A DNA stretch of 8,696 nucleotides from Propionibacteriaceae bacterium. Lineage in GTDB: Bacteria; Actinomycetota; Actinomycetes; Propionibacteriales; Propionibacteriaceae. Below, piece by piece: positions 1 to 5,700 of this stretch; position 1 is the first letter of the stretch, and every line of letters starts with the position of its first letter. The stretch spans positions 1-8,696 of the forward strand of contig JAGXHS010000056.1 of assembly GCA_024636075.1 (NCBI GenBank). The letters run 5' to 3'. A model generated the notes under the pieces. That model worked only from the letters and a program-made list of their open reading frames with translations, had not been told where the DNA came from and searched no databases. Both the position numbers and the translations under genes were made by a program.

Positions 1-475
1 GCTGGACCCGGAGCGTGAGGACGGCAGGATCACGTTCATCACGAGAATGGGCGCCCAGCAGGTCCGACGGCAGCTGCCACCGCTCATCGAAGGTGTCGAG
101 GCGACCGGGCGCAAGGTGGTGTGGGTCTGCGATCCGATGCACGGCAACACCTTCGGGACCGCCAACGGCTACAAGACGCGTGCCTTCGCCGACGTGGTCG
201 AGGAAGTGAACGGCTTCTTCGACGTGCACGACGCGCTGGGCACCTGGCCGGGTGGCGTGCACATCGAGCTCACCGGCGGCGATGTCACTGAATGTGTCGG
301 CGGGGTGGACATGCTCGACGAGAGTGATCTGGTCAACCGCTACGAAACGGTCTGCGACCCGCGACTGAACAGGAACCAGTCCCTCGAGCTGGCGTTCATG
401 GTGGCCGAACGGCTCGGGGACGGCCGGATCAAGCGTGCCGCGTCGCTGCCCCGCTACCAGCCGCTCGATTTCTAG
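1..475 (+). CDS. aroG: Class II DAHP synthase (3-deoxy-7-phosphoheptulonate synthase), C-terminal 157 residues
   Basis: Catalyses the first shikimate-pathway step, condensing phosphoenolpyruvate with erythrose 4-phosphate in the cytosol. The frame is open from base 2 to a TAG stop at 473-475, and the 5' part lies outside the window. The fragment has the class II (plant/mycobacterial) signatures: FITRMGA near the start, VCDPMHGNT at about fragment residues 43-50, HIELTGGDVTECVGG at about 87-101, and RYETVCDPRLN at about 113-123. In the M. tuberculosis enzyme the His of DPMH, the Glu of the HIE/HVE motif and the Asp of CDPRLN are metal ligands, and all three are present (fragment H47, E89, D119). 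The protein ends in RYQPLDF. About 157 residues are seen of a usual 450-460. The family call is very secure. Threonine aldolase follows after 8 nt on the same strand. Confidence 0.96.
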   Translation, partial: LDPEREDGRITFITRMGAQQVRRQLPPLIEGVEATGRKVVWVCDPMHGNTFGTANGYKTRAFADVVEEVNGFFDVHDALGTWPGGVHIELTGGDVTECVGGVDMLDESDLVNRYETVCDPRLNRNQSLELAFMVAERLGDGRIKRAASLPRYQPLDF

Positions 476-483
476 GCGCCGCC

Positions 484-1539
484 ATGATTGATCTACGATC
501 TGACACGGTGACCCGTCCCACCGAGGCGATGATCCTGGCCATGAGTGCCGCCGAGGTGGGCGACGACGTCTACGGTGAGGACCCCACCGTGCGGCGGCTG
601 GAAGAACACGTCGCCGGCCTGCTGGGCCATGAAGCCGGGCTGTTCTGCGTGACCGGATCGATGGCCAACCAGCTGGGTGTGGCGCTGCAGGTTGCTCCCG
701 GCCAGGAGGTCTTGTGCGACGTCCGCGCCCATGTGGCTCGCGCCGAGATGGGTGCTCACGGCAGCCTGCACGGGATCACCATGCGCACCTGGAGCTCGCC
801 GCTGGTCGGCGAGCTGGCCGGTGTCGCTGAGATCACCGACATCGAGCAGATGATTTCGCCGGACGCTGGCCCCTACCTGGTCTCGACGGCGCTGCTCTCA
901 CTGGAGAACACCCACAACTTTGCCGGCGGAACGGTGCAACCCTGGCATCACCTGCTCGACGTGCACCGCCTGGCGCGGGAGAACGGTCTCCGCCTTCATC
1001 TCGACGGCGCCCGACTCGCCAACGCGCACGTCGCCGCTGGCGTCTCGATGGAAGCCTACGGTGGGCTCTTCGACACCGTCAGCCTCTGCCTTTCCAAAGG
1101 GCTCGGAGCCCCGGTGGGTTCGGTGTTGGTGGGTTCCCGAACCCTGATCGACGAAGCCCGCGTGCTGCGCAAGCGGTTGGGCGGCGGGTGGCGGCAAGCT
1201 GGGTCGCTGGCTGCTGCCGGGCTGTACGCCGTCCAACACAACGTCGAGCGGCTGGCCGATGATCACGCCGCCGCCGCGGGGTTCGCTGCCCGCGTCGCCG
1301 ACTCGGCCCCCGAGGCCTGTCACCAGCCGCCGGCAACCAACATCGTCGTGGTGGCCACGGGGGAGACTCCGGCGACCGAACTGGCGGCCCGCGCCCGTGA
1401 GATGGGGGTCCTGGTCAGCGTCGTGGCGTCACGCCAGATCCGCGCGGTGGCACATCTCGACGTCACGCTCTCCCAGGCCGAAGAGGCGGGTCGCGTCATC
1501 GGCTCGCTGCTCACACACCCGGTCGCGAACGAAAGGTGA
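484..1539 (+). CDS. ltaE: Low-specificity threonine aldolase (PLP-dependent, beta-eliminating lyase family)
   Basis: Cleaves L-threonine or L-allo-threonine to glycine and acetaldehyde, a cytosolic fold-type I PLP reaction. The 351-residue product opens with IDLRSDTVTRPT, the standard family N-terminus. It has GSMANQ (58-63) in the PLP phosphate region, a conserved His (H83) where the family stacks on PLP, LDGARL (173-178) with the PLP-contacting Asp and Arg, and SLCLSKGLGAPVGS with Schiff-base lysine K205. Length fits the family (E. coli LtaE has 333). ATG 484 is chosen because it places the conserved LRSDTVT at residues 4-10. No convincing Shine-Dalgarno is seen, and the 8-nt gap from the aroG stop suggests translational coupling. 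The L- versus D-/allo-preference cannot be read from sequence. No clear terminator follows. Confidence 0.93.
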   Translation: MIDLRSDTVTRPTEAMILAMSAAEVGDDVYGEDPTVRRLEEHVAGLLGHEAGLFCVTGSMANQLGVALQVAPGQEVLCDVRAHVARAEMGAHGSLHGITMRTWSSPLVGELAGVAEITDIEQMISPDAGPYLVSTALLSLENTHNFAGGTVQPWHHLLDVHRLARENGLRLHLDGARLANAHVAAGVSMEAYGGLFDTVSLCLSKGLGAPVGSVLVGSRTLIDEARVLRKRLGGGWRQAGSLAAAGLYAVQHNVERLADDHAAAAGFAARVADSAPEACHQPPATNIVVVATGETPATELAARAREMGVLVSVVASRQIRAVAHLDVTLSQAEEAGRVIGSLLTHPVANER

Positions 1540-1571
1540 ATTGGTTGTCCCTCTAACCATCCGGGAAGAGC

Positions 1572-1601
1572 TTCACCTAGTTGCCAAATGGTCCGTAAAA
1601 T
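1572..1601 (+). promoter_or_regulatory. Possible sigma70-like promoter upstream of the palindrome
   Basis: TTCACC (1572-1577) and TAAAAT (1596-1601) are separated by 18 bp, matching 4/6 and 5/6 of the -35 and -10 consensus. Transcription would start near 1608 and run through the inverted repeat into the regulator gene. In this GC-rich sequence the AT-rich -10 stands out. There is no experimental support, and it competes with the leaderless promoter at 1672. Confidence 0.3.
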
Positions 1602-1638
1602 CGTGGGTGTCGGTCGACCCTGCAACGATCGGCAATTT

Positions 1639-1671
1639 CGGGGTGGTCACGTCGGCGACGTGGCCACCCCG
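1639..1671. repeat. 33-bp near-perfect inverted repeat, candidate TetR operator
   Basis: The two halves (1639-1654 and 1656-1671) are complementary around base 1655. Fifteen of 16 pairs are Watson-Crick, and the remaining pair (1647/1663) is T/G. Half-site core is GGGGTGGTCACGTCG. The repeat ends at the base before the TATGCT hexamer and covers the -35 zone of the promoter, so a bound protein would block RNA polymerase. TetR-family regulators commonly bind palindromes beside their own gene; assignment to this regulator is inference. An RNA hairpin of the aldolase transcript is possible, but no U-tract follows. Confidence 0.7.
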
Positions 1672-1684
1672 TATGCTTCGGGGA
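1672..1684 (+). promoter_or_regulatory. Putative leaderless promoter (-10 TATGCT) for the TetR-family gene
   Basis: TATGCT at 1672-1677 fits the actinobacterial TAnnnT -10 pattern. If its last T is -7, the transcription start (+1) is base 1684, which is the A of the regulator's ATG. No Shine-Dalgarno precedes that ATG. There is no recognisable -35; that zone is occupied by the inverted repeat. Confidence 0.5.
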
Positions 1685-2523
1685 TGGCACCCCGTCCCGC
1701 TCCCACTCCCCACGATGCGACAGCGAGACGGTTCCTGGACGCCGCAGCGACGGTGATCGACGCGATGTTCGATCCCGACGTCGCAGCAGCCCAACCGCGG
1801 ATCAAGTCATTGCACTACCCGGCAGCCCTGCAATGGCTTCGTTTGGAGGACCTGCTCCGGGTGCCCGCGATGTCCGTCGATCCACCCAGCCGCAAGGCCT
1901 TCTTCAACCGGTGGCCGGACAAGGACAGTTTTCTCTCGGATGCGGTGATCTACGCCCTGGAGTACCGCGACCGGCTCGACGAATCGACTGACGACGTCGC
2001 GCGGAGCAGCGACGGCGAAACGGCGCGCGCCGTGCCGGAGAGTGTGCAGCTGCGCCCAGCATTGTCGGACACCAGTGTGCCGCTGACCGAGCGCGTCACG
2101 ATGCTGTCGGAATCCGTGGTCGAGGAATTGCTCAGCAACCCGCGCTCCTACCTGTTGATCCACCTGGCGCCGCTGTTCGGGCATCATCCACGGCTGCAAG
2201 CCAAGGTCCAGGAATCCTTGCGTGCCGAGCAGGCCTTCTGGTATGGGCTGTACGAGCAGACCCGGGAAGGCACAGGTTGCCAATTCCGGGACGGCTGGGA
2301 CGCTGCCCGGGTGGGGCTGACGCTGCAGGCGCTACTGGATGGGCTCCTGGTCAGGGCACGGTTGGACGACGTGGACCAGTACGGCAACCGCTGGGAAGCG
2401 GCCAGTCTCTACGCGGATGCAGTGGTGGCCCTCCTGGTCGGGGTGTTTGATCTCGACGGCAGCGGTGAAGGCCCTGCTGACTACCTGACCCGTCGATTGG
2501 CAGAAGCGTTCGACGATAGCTGA
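1684..2523 (+). CDS. TetR/AcrR-family transcriptional regulator with expanded N-terminal DNA-binding region
   Basis: A 279-residue predicted DNA-binding repressor or activator. The N-terminal region has a first helix (ARRFLDAAATVIDAM, about 14-28), then a recognition-helix segment PPSRKAFFNRWPDKDSFLSDAV (about 67-88), which matches the TetR pattern of S-R-x-x-F-Y/F-x-R/H-W/F-P-x-K-D-x-F/L-L. Between helix 1 and the HTH lies about 25 residues more than usual (29-53). A polar low-complexity stretch (about 97-135) precedes an all-helical C-terminal ligand/dimerisation region. ATG 1684 is preferred over the in-frame 1588 because the extra 32 residues would be translated through the inverted repeat and do not look like protein. 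The palindrome and -10 abut this start, suggesting autoregulation. The family is a motif-level call and the ligand is unknown. The hydrolase gene follows after 51 nt, so co-transcription is possible. Confidence 0.75.
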   Translation: MAPRPAPTPHDATARRFLDAAATVIDAMFDPDVAAAQPRIKSLHYPAALQWLRLEDLLRVPAMSVDPPSRKAFFNRWPDKDSFLSDAVIYALEYRDRLDESTDDVARSSDGETARAVPESVQLRPALSDTSVPLTERVTMLSESVVEELLSNPRSYLLIHLAPLFGHHPRLQAKVQESLRAEQAFWYGLYEQTREGTGCQFRDGWDAARVGLTLQALLDGLLVRARLDDVDQYGNRWEAASLYADAVVALLVGVFDLDGSGEGPADYLTRRLAEAFDDS

Positions 2524-2540
2524 ACCGGCCACGTGCCAGT

Positions 2541-2566
2541 ACAACATGGCAGAACTACATGGCAGA
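2541..2566 (+). repeat. Tandem 13-bp direct repeat between regulator and hydrolase genes
   Basis: ACAACATGGCAGA (2541-2553) is followed without a gap by ACTACATGGCAGA (2554-2566), 12 of 13 bases identical. It fills half of the 51-nt gap and ends 8 bp before the hydrolase ATG. It could be a paired protein-binding site or a slippage duplication in a 5' leader. Confidence 0.75.
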
Positions 2567-2574
2567 CTTGCGGA

Positions 2575-3234
2575 ATGGAGCTCACTCACCTCGGACACGC
2601 CGCAGTTCTGGTCCAGATCGCAGGCCAGCGTCTGCTGATCGATCCCGGCAACTTCACCGACGCCTGGCACCAGCTGACCGGGCTGAATGCCATCCTGATC
2701 ACCCATCAGCATCCAGATCACGTGGATCCCGATCACATCGAGGACCTGGTGACAGCGAACCCGGACGCCGTGGTCCTGACGGAGCCCTCGGTGTGTGAGG
2801 TACTGGACATCCCCCGGGCGCAACCATTGGCACCCGACAGTACGGTCCACATCGGTGCCGTGATCGTACAGGCGGTGGGTGGCGCGCACGCGGTGATCCA
2901 TCGGGACGTTCCCCAGATCGGCAACATCGGTCTGCTGATCTCCGCCGACTCGGAGCCCACGTTCTTCCATCCCGGAGACAGCCTCGCCACGGTTCCCACG
3001 GATGTGGACGTGCTCGCTGTTCCGGCCTACGGGCCCTGGGCGGCGATGAAGGAGACCGTCGACTTCGTGCGCGACGTCAATGCCTCCAGCGGGTTCCTGA
3101 TCCATGACGGGCTGCTCAACGAGCGGGGATGGTCGTTGATCTTCTCCCGCATGAACGCCATGAGCGACACTGAATTCGTCGACCGCCGCGACCAGCAGCC
3201 GTGGGTGGTCGACGCCACGACTGCGAGCGCATGA
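2575..3234 (+). CDS. UlaG-like metallo-beta-lactamase-fold hydrolase
   Basis: A 219-residue cytosolic metal-dependent hydrolase (no signal peptide) of the small MBL superfamily branch that includes UlaG/YtkL-like and Lactamase_B_3 proteins. It starts MELTHLGHAAVLVQ, the usual first strand. It carries THQHPDH (H44, H46, D48, H49: the HxHxDH metal motif), LLIDPG (about 20-25), a third-ligand candidate in GGAHAV (H105), FHPGDS with D135, and IHDG with H176. ATG 2575 is chosen because upstream in-frame GTG 2533 would add 14 residues spanning the tandem repeat. No good Shine-Dalgarno is seen. The stop overlaps the ATPase start by 4 nt (ATGA at 3231-3234), which argues that the enzyme serves the imported substrate or its metabolism. 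The superfamily is confident. The substrate (lactone, ester or phosphodiester) cannot be deduced. Confidence 0.88.
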   Translation: MELTHLGHAAVLVQIAGQRLLIDPGNFTDAWHQLTGLNAILITHQHPDHVDPDHIEDLVTANPDAVVLTEPSVCEVLDIPRAQPLAPDSTVHIGAVIVQAVGGAHAVIHRDVPQIGNIGLLISADSEPTFFHPGDSLATVPTDVDVLAVPAYGPWAAMKETVDFVRDVNASSGFLIHDGLLNERGWSLIFSRMNAMSDTEFVDRRDQQPWVVDATTASA

Positions 3235-4328
3235 TCGTCCTGGAGGACGTGCAGAAGCGGTTTCCCGACGGAACCGTTGCGGTTGGTGGATTGTCCCTGA
3301 CGGCACCCGACGGGCGGATCACCGTCCTGGTGGGTCCATCGGGCTGCGGCAAGACGACCTCATTGCGGATGATCAATCGGATGATCGAGCCCACGGGGGG
3401 TTCGATCACGGTGAACGGTCAGGACGTTGCGGCCATGAATCCCAATGAGCTGCGCCGCGGCATGGGCTACGTGATCCAACACGCCGGACTTTTTCCGCAC
3501 CGCAGTGTGATCGACAACGTCGCCACCGTGCCGGTGCTACTGGGCACGAAGAAGTCCGTTGCCCGGCGACAAGCGATGGAACTGCTCGAGCGCGTCGGGC
3601 TCGAACCGGCACTGGCGCAGCGATACCCGAACCAGCTCTCGGGTGGCCAGCAGCAGCGCGTCGGAGTTGCTCGCGCGTTGGCCGCCGATCCACCGGTGAT
3701 GCTGATGGACGAACCGTTCAGCGCGGTCGATCCAGTCGTGCGGGAACAGCTCCAGGACGAGTTCCTGCGGCTGCAGTCCGAACTCGGCAAGACCATCGTG
3801 TTCGTCACCCACGACATCGACGAGGCCATCAAGCTGGGCGATCAGGTGGCGGTGCTCCGGGTCGGTGGCACCTTGGCGCAGGTGGCGAGCCCGGCTGATC
3901 TGCTGGCCGACCCCGTCGACGACTTCGTCGCTGACTTCCTCGGCAAGGACCGCGGATACCGGGGTCTGGGATTCCAGGCGACGCCCCAGCTGCCTCTGCG
4001 CGAGGAGGTGACCGTCCCGATCGGCTCGTCGAAGGAGCAGGCATTGCGGCTGGCTGCGGGTCAGCGGTGGATCCTCGCGTTGGACGACCAGCGACGTCCG
4101 CTTGGTTGGGTGGAACCTGAACATCTGCGCGACGAGGTGGTTCCCACCATGCTGCACCGGGGCGGCACGGTCGCCTCCACCGAGGGCAGTCTGCGCAACG
4201 CGCTGGACGCAGCCCTGTCGTCACCATCGAGACGGGGCGTCATTGTCGACGCAGCGGGTCGGTTCGTCGGGACGGTCGTTGCTGCTGAGGTGCTGAGTGC
4301 TGTCGAGGTAGCCCGGGCAGATTCATGA
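3231..4328 (+). CDS. opuCA: Osmoprotectant/quaternary-amine ABC importer ATPase (OpuCA/ProV type) with C-terminal CBS region
   Basis: Hydrolyses ATP at the inner face of the membrane to drive uptake of betaine/choline/carnitine-like solutes. In the 365-residue product: Walker A GPSGCGKTT (35-43), Q-loop Q83 in YVIQHAGLFPH, signature LSGGQQQR (136-143), Walker B VMLMDE (156-161) and H-loop H194 in VTHD. The Q-loop sequence and HDIDEAIKLGDQ are typical of the OpuA/OpuC/ProV branch. The C-terminal part (about 250-360) resembles a rather degenerate pair of CBS motifs (GWVEPEHL and GRFVGTVVAAEVL), which in OpuA-type ATPases sense ionic strength or nucleotides. ATG 3231 is chosen over 3201 because it gives the canonical IVLEDVQKRF start and the 4-nt overlap. 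The gene overlaps its first permease gene by 4 nt (4325-4328). Confidence 0.93.
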   Translation: MIVLEDVQKRFPDGTVAVGGLSLTAPDGRITVLVGPSGCGKTTSLRMINRMIEPTGGSITVNGQDVAAMNPNELRRGMGYVIQHAGLFPHRSVIDNVATVPVLLGTKKSVARRQAMELLERVGLEPALAQRYPNQLSGGQQQRVGVARALAADPPVMLMDEPFSAVDPVVREQLQDEFLRLQSELGKTIVFVTHDIDEAIKLGDQVAVLRVGGTLAQVASPADLLADPVDDFVADFLGKDRGYRGLGFQATPQLPLREEVTVPIGSSKEQALRLAAGQRWILALDDQRRPLGWVEPEHLRDEVVPTMLHRGGTVASTEGSLRNALDAALSSPSRRGVIVDAAGRFVGTVVAAEVLSAVEVARADS

Positions 4329-4969
4329 CGTGGTTCACAGGACACGTCGATGAGGTCTTCGGGCTCGCCCGCACCCACCTCGTACTGTCGATGGTGCCGC
4401 TGCTGTTCGGGCTGCTGATCGCACTGCCTCTGGGCTGGATGGCCCGGCGTGTCCCGAGGCTGTATGGGCCGCTGATCGCCGGTTCGGGGCTGCTCTACAC
4501 GATCCCGTCCCTCGCACTGTTCATCCTGATGCCGCTGGTACTGGGAACCCAGATCCTCGACCCGATCAACGTGATCGTGGCAATGACGATCTACACCATC
4601 GCCCTGATGGTGCGAACAGTTGCTGATGGACTGGCGGCGGTTCCCGATCACGTCACCCAAGCCGCCACGTCGATGGGCATCGGACGATGGCGGCGCTTCT
4701 TCACCGTCGAGCTGCCGCTGGCGGTTCCGGTGATCGCAGCAGGCTTGCGTGTCGCTGCGGTCAGTAACGTGTCCATCGTCAGTGTGGCGGCCATCATCGG
4801 GGTGGCGCAGTTGGGCTCTCTGTTCACCGATGGTTTCAACCGGGCGTTCGTCGACCCGATCGTGGTCGGGGTCATTGCCTGTCTGGTGCTGGCTGTCGCC
4901 GTGGACGCGGCGATTCTGTTGGTCGTCAGACTGCTGACGCCGTGGCAGCGTGGGGGTGCGGCGGCATGA
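4325..4969 (+). CDS. opuCB: Osmoprotectant ABC importer permease 1 (OpuCB-like)
   Basis: A 214-residue membrane permease of the binding-protein-dependent (BPD_transp_1) family. Hydrophobic segments lie at about 17-38, 49-74, 80-100, 132-165 and 176-203. The cytoplasmic EAA coupling loop is VTQAATSMGIGRWRRFFTVELP (110-131), which docks on the ATPase; LLYTIPSLALF (56-66) is a hallmark of the OpuCB/OpuCD/YehW group. Length matches that group, which has stand-alone permeases and no fused binding domain. Its start (ATGA, 4325) overlaps the ATPase stop and its stop (4967-4969) overlaps the next permease start, so the three membrane-complex genes are translationally coupled. It presumably forms a heterodimer with the next product. 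Confidence 0.92.
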   Translation: MTWFTGHVDEVFGLARTHLVLSMVPLLFGLLIALPLGWMARRVPRLYGPLIAGSGLLYTIPSLALFILMPLVLGTQILDPINVIVAMTIYTIALMVRTVADGLAAVPDHVTQAATSMGIGRWRRFFTVELPLAVPVIAAGLRVAAVSNVSIVSVAAIIGVAQLGSLFTDGFNRAFVDPIVVGVIACLVLAVAVDAAILLVVRLLTPWQRGGAAA

Positions 4970-5691
4970 ATCTGGTCTGGACATGGCTCAGTGAACCGTC
5001 GCACTACCTCGGCTCCGACGGGATACTGGCCCGCAGCTGGCAGCACCTGGGTTATATGGTGCTCACCCTGTTGATCGCGGCCACAGTGGCGATCCCACTT
5101 GGACTGTGGATCGGGCACACCGGTCGCGGTCGCATTGTGGTGGTGAATGCCGTCAACGGCATGCGGTCGCTGCCCACCCTGGGTCTTCTCTTCATCGCGG
5201 TGCTGCTGATGGGACCACGAATACCCGGCGATCTCGCCTTCCTTGCTCCCAGCATCTTCGTGCTGGTGGTGCTCGCTGTCCCACCGATCCTGGCTGGTAC
5301 GTATTCCGGGGTGGACGAAGTCGACCCCGCCGCGCGGGACGCTGCCCGGGGGATGGGCATGACTTCGTGGCAGGTGCTGTTCGGAGTCGAGCTGCCCGGC
5401 GCCCTGCCGCTGATCTTCTCCGGGCTGCGCTCAGCGGCCCTGCAGGTCGTCGCAACGGCCACCATCGCCGCCACCGTCAGCATCGGCGGCCTCGGCCGCT
5501 TCCTCATCGACGGCCTGGCCGTCCGGGATTACGGACAGATGGCGGGTGGGGCATTGTTGGTCGGGGTGTTGGCGCTGTTGCTTGACGGCGCCTTCAGCCT
5601 GGTGCAACGCCTCTCGGTCTCTCCGGGGCTCTCTGCCCCGGAGGCATCAAGCCGAAACAATCAAGATTCCACCGCCACCATCACCACCTGA
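4966..5691 (+). CDS. opuCD: Osmoprotectant ABC importer permease 2 (OpuCD-like)
   Basis: A 241-residue second permease. Hydrophobic segments lie at about 30-50, 70-85, 93-111, 137-175 and 193-215. The EAA loop is DPAARDAARGMGMTSWQVLF (120-139), and NGMRSLPTLGLLF (64-76) corresponds to the IPSLA-type motif of permease 1. ATG 4966 is preferred over GTG 4942 because it makes the third ATGA overlap and begins at the natural MNLVWTWLSEP. The polar tail (about 217-241) is longer than in most OpuCD proteins; part of it is encoded by a strong DNA inverted repeat (5621-5643), suggesting the tail is dictated by an RNA element rather than by protein function. It is followed after 9 nt by the binding protein with its own good ribosome-binding site. 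Confidence 0.92.
   Translation: MNLVWTWLSEPSHYLGSDGILARSWQHLGYMVLTLLIAATVAIPLGLWIGHTGRGRIVVVNAVNGMRSLPTLGLLFIAVLLMGPRIPGDLAFLAPSIFVLVVLAVPPILAGTYSGVDEVDPAARDAARGMGMTSWQVLFGVELPGALPLIFSGLRSAALQVVATATIAATVSIGGLGRFLIDGLAVRDYGQMAGGALLVGVLALLLDGAFSLVQRLSVSPGLSAPEASSRNNQDSTATITT
5621..5643 (+). promoter_or_regulatory. Intra-operon GC-rich hairpin before the binding-protein gene
   Basis: CTCCGGGGC (5621-5629) pairs perfectly with GCCCCGGAG (5635-5643) around the loop TCTCT, a 9-bp all-Watson-Crick stem. No U-tract follows, so it is not a classical terminator. It lies in the last codons of permease 2, 57 bp before the binding-protein start. It may be a processing or stability element that sets higher binding-protein levels; this role is inference. 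Confidence 0.6.
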
Positions 5692-5696
5692 GGAGA
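5691..5696 (+). promoter_or_regulatory. Strong Shine-Dalgarno (AGGAGA) of the binding-protein gene
   Basis: AGGAGA at 5691-5696 lies 4 nt before ATG 5701 and shares its first A with the permease stop codon. It is the only textbook ribosome-binding site in the operon, where the other starts depend on ATGA overlaps, which fits higher independent translation of the binding protein. Confidence 0.8.
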
Positions 5697-5700
5697 CATC

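Noticed and set aside
1588..1683. Longer regulator start at 1588
   Set aside because: It would translate through the 33-bp inverted repeat and the -10 box, and the 32 extra residues show no TetR-like sequence.
1540..1683. Rho-independent terminator for the aldolase gene
   Set aside because: The strongest hairpin (1639-1671) is followed by GTATGCTTC rather than a U-tract, and the other inverted repeats here are 4-5 bp only.
2524..2574. Riboswitch or long structured leader upstream of the hydrolase
   Set aside because: The gap is only 51 nt, with a tandem repeat and no recognisable aptamer core.
2332..3306. 324-codon open frame on the minus strand
   Set aside because: It lies antisense to the hydrolase and regulator, has a shadow-type composition rich in His, Gln, Arg and Val, and shows no family motif. 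The plus strand here carries clear MBL motifs.
4942..4965. GTG start for permease 2 at 4942
   Set aside because: It adds eight Gly/Ala-rich residues and loses the ATGA overlap seen at the other junctions of this operon.
4061..4984. 307-codon open frame on the minus strand
   Set aside because: Antisense to the ATPase tail and permease 1. Its Asp, His, Gln and Arg-rich product is the usual mirror of GC-rich hydrophobic coding, and no motif is seen.
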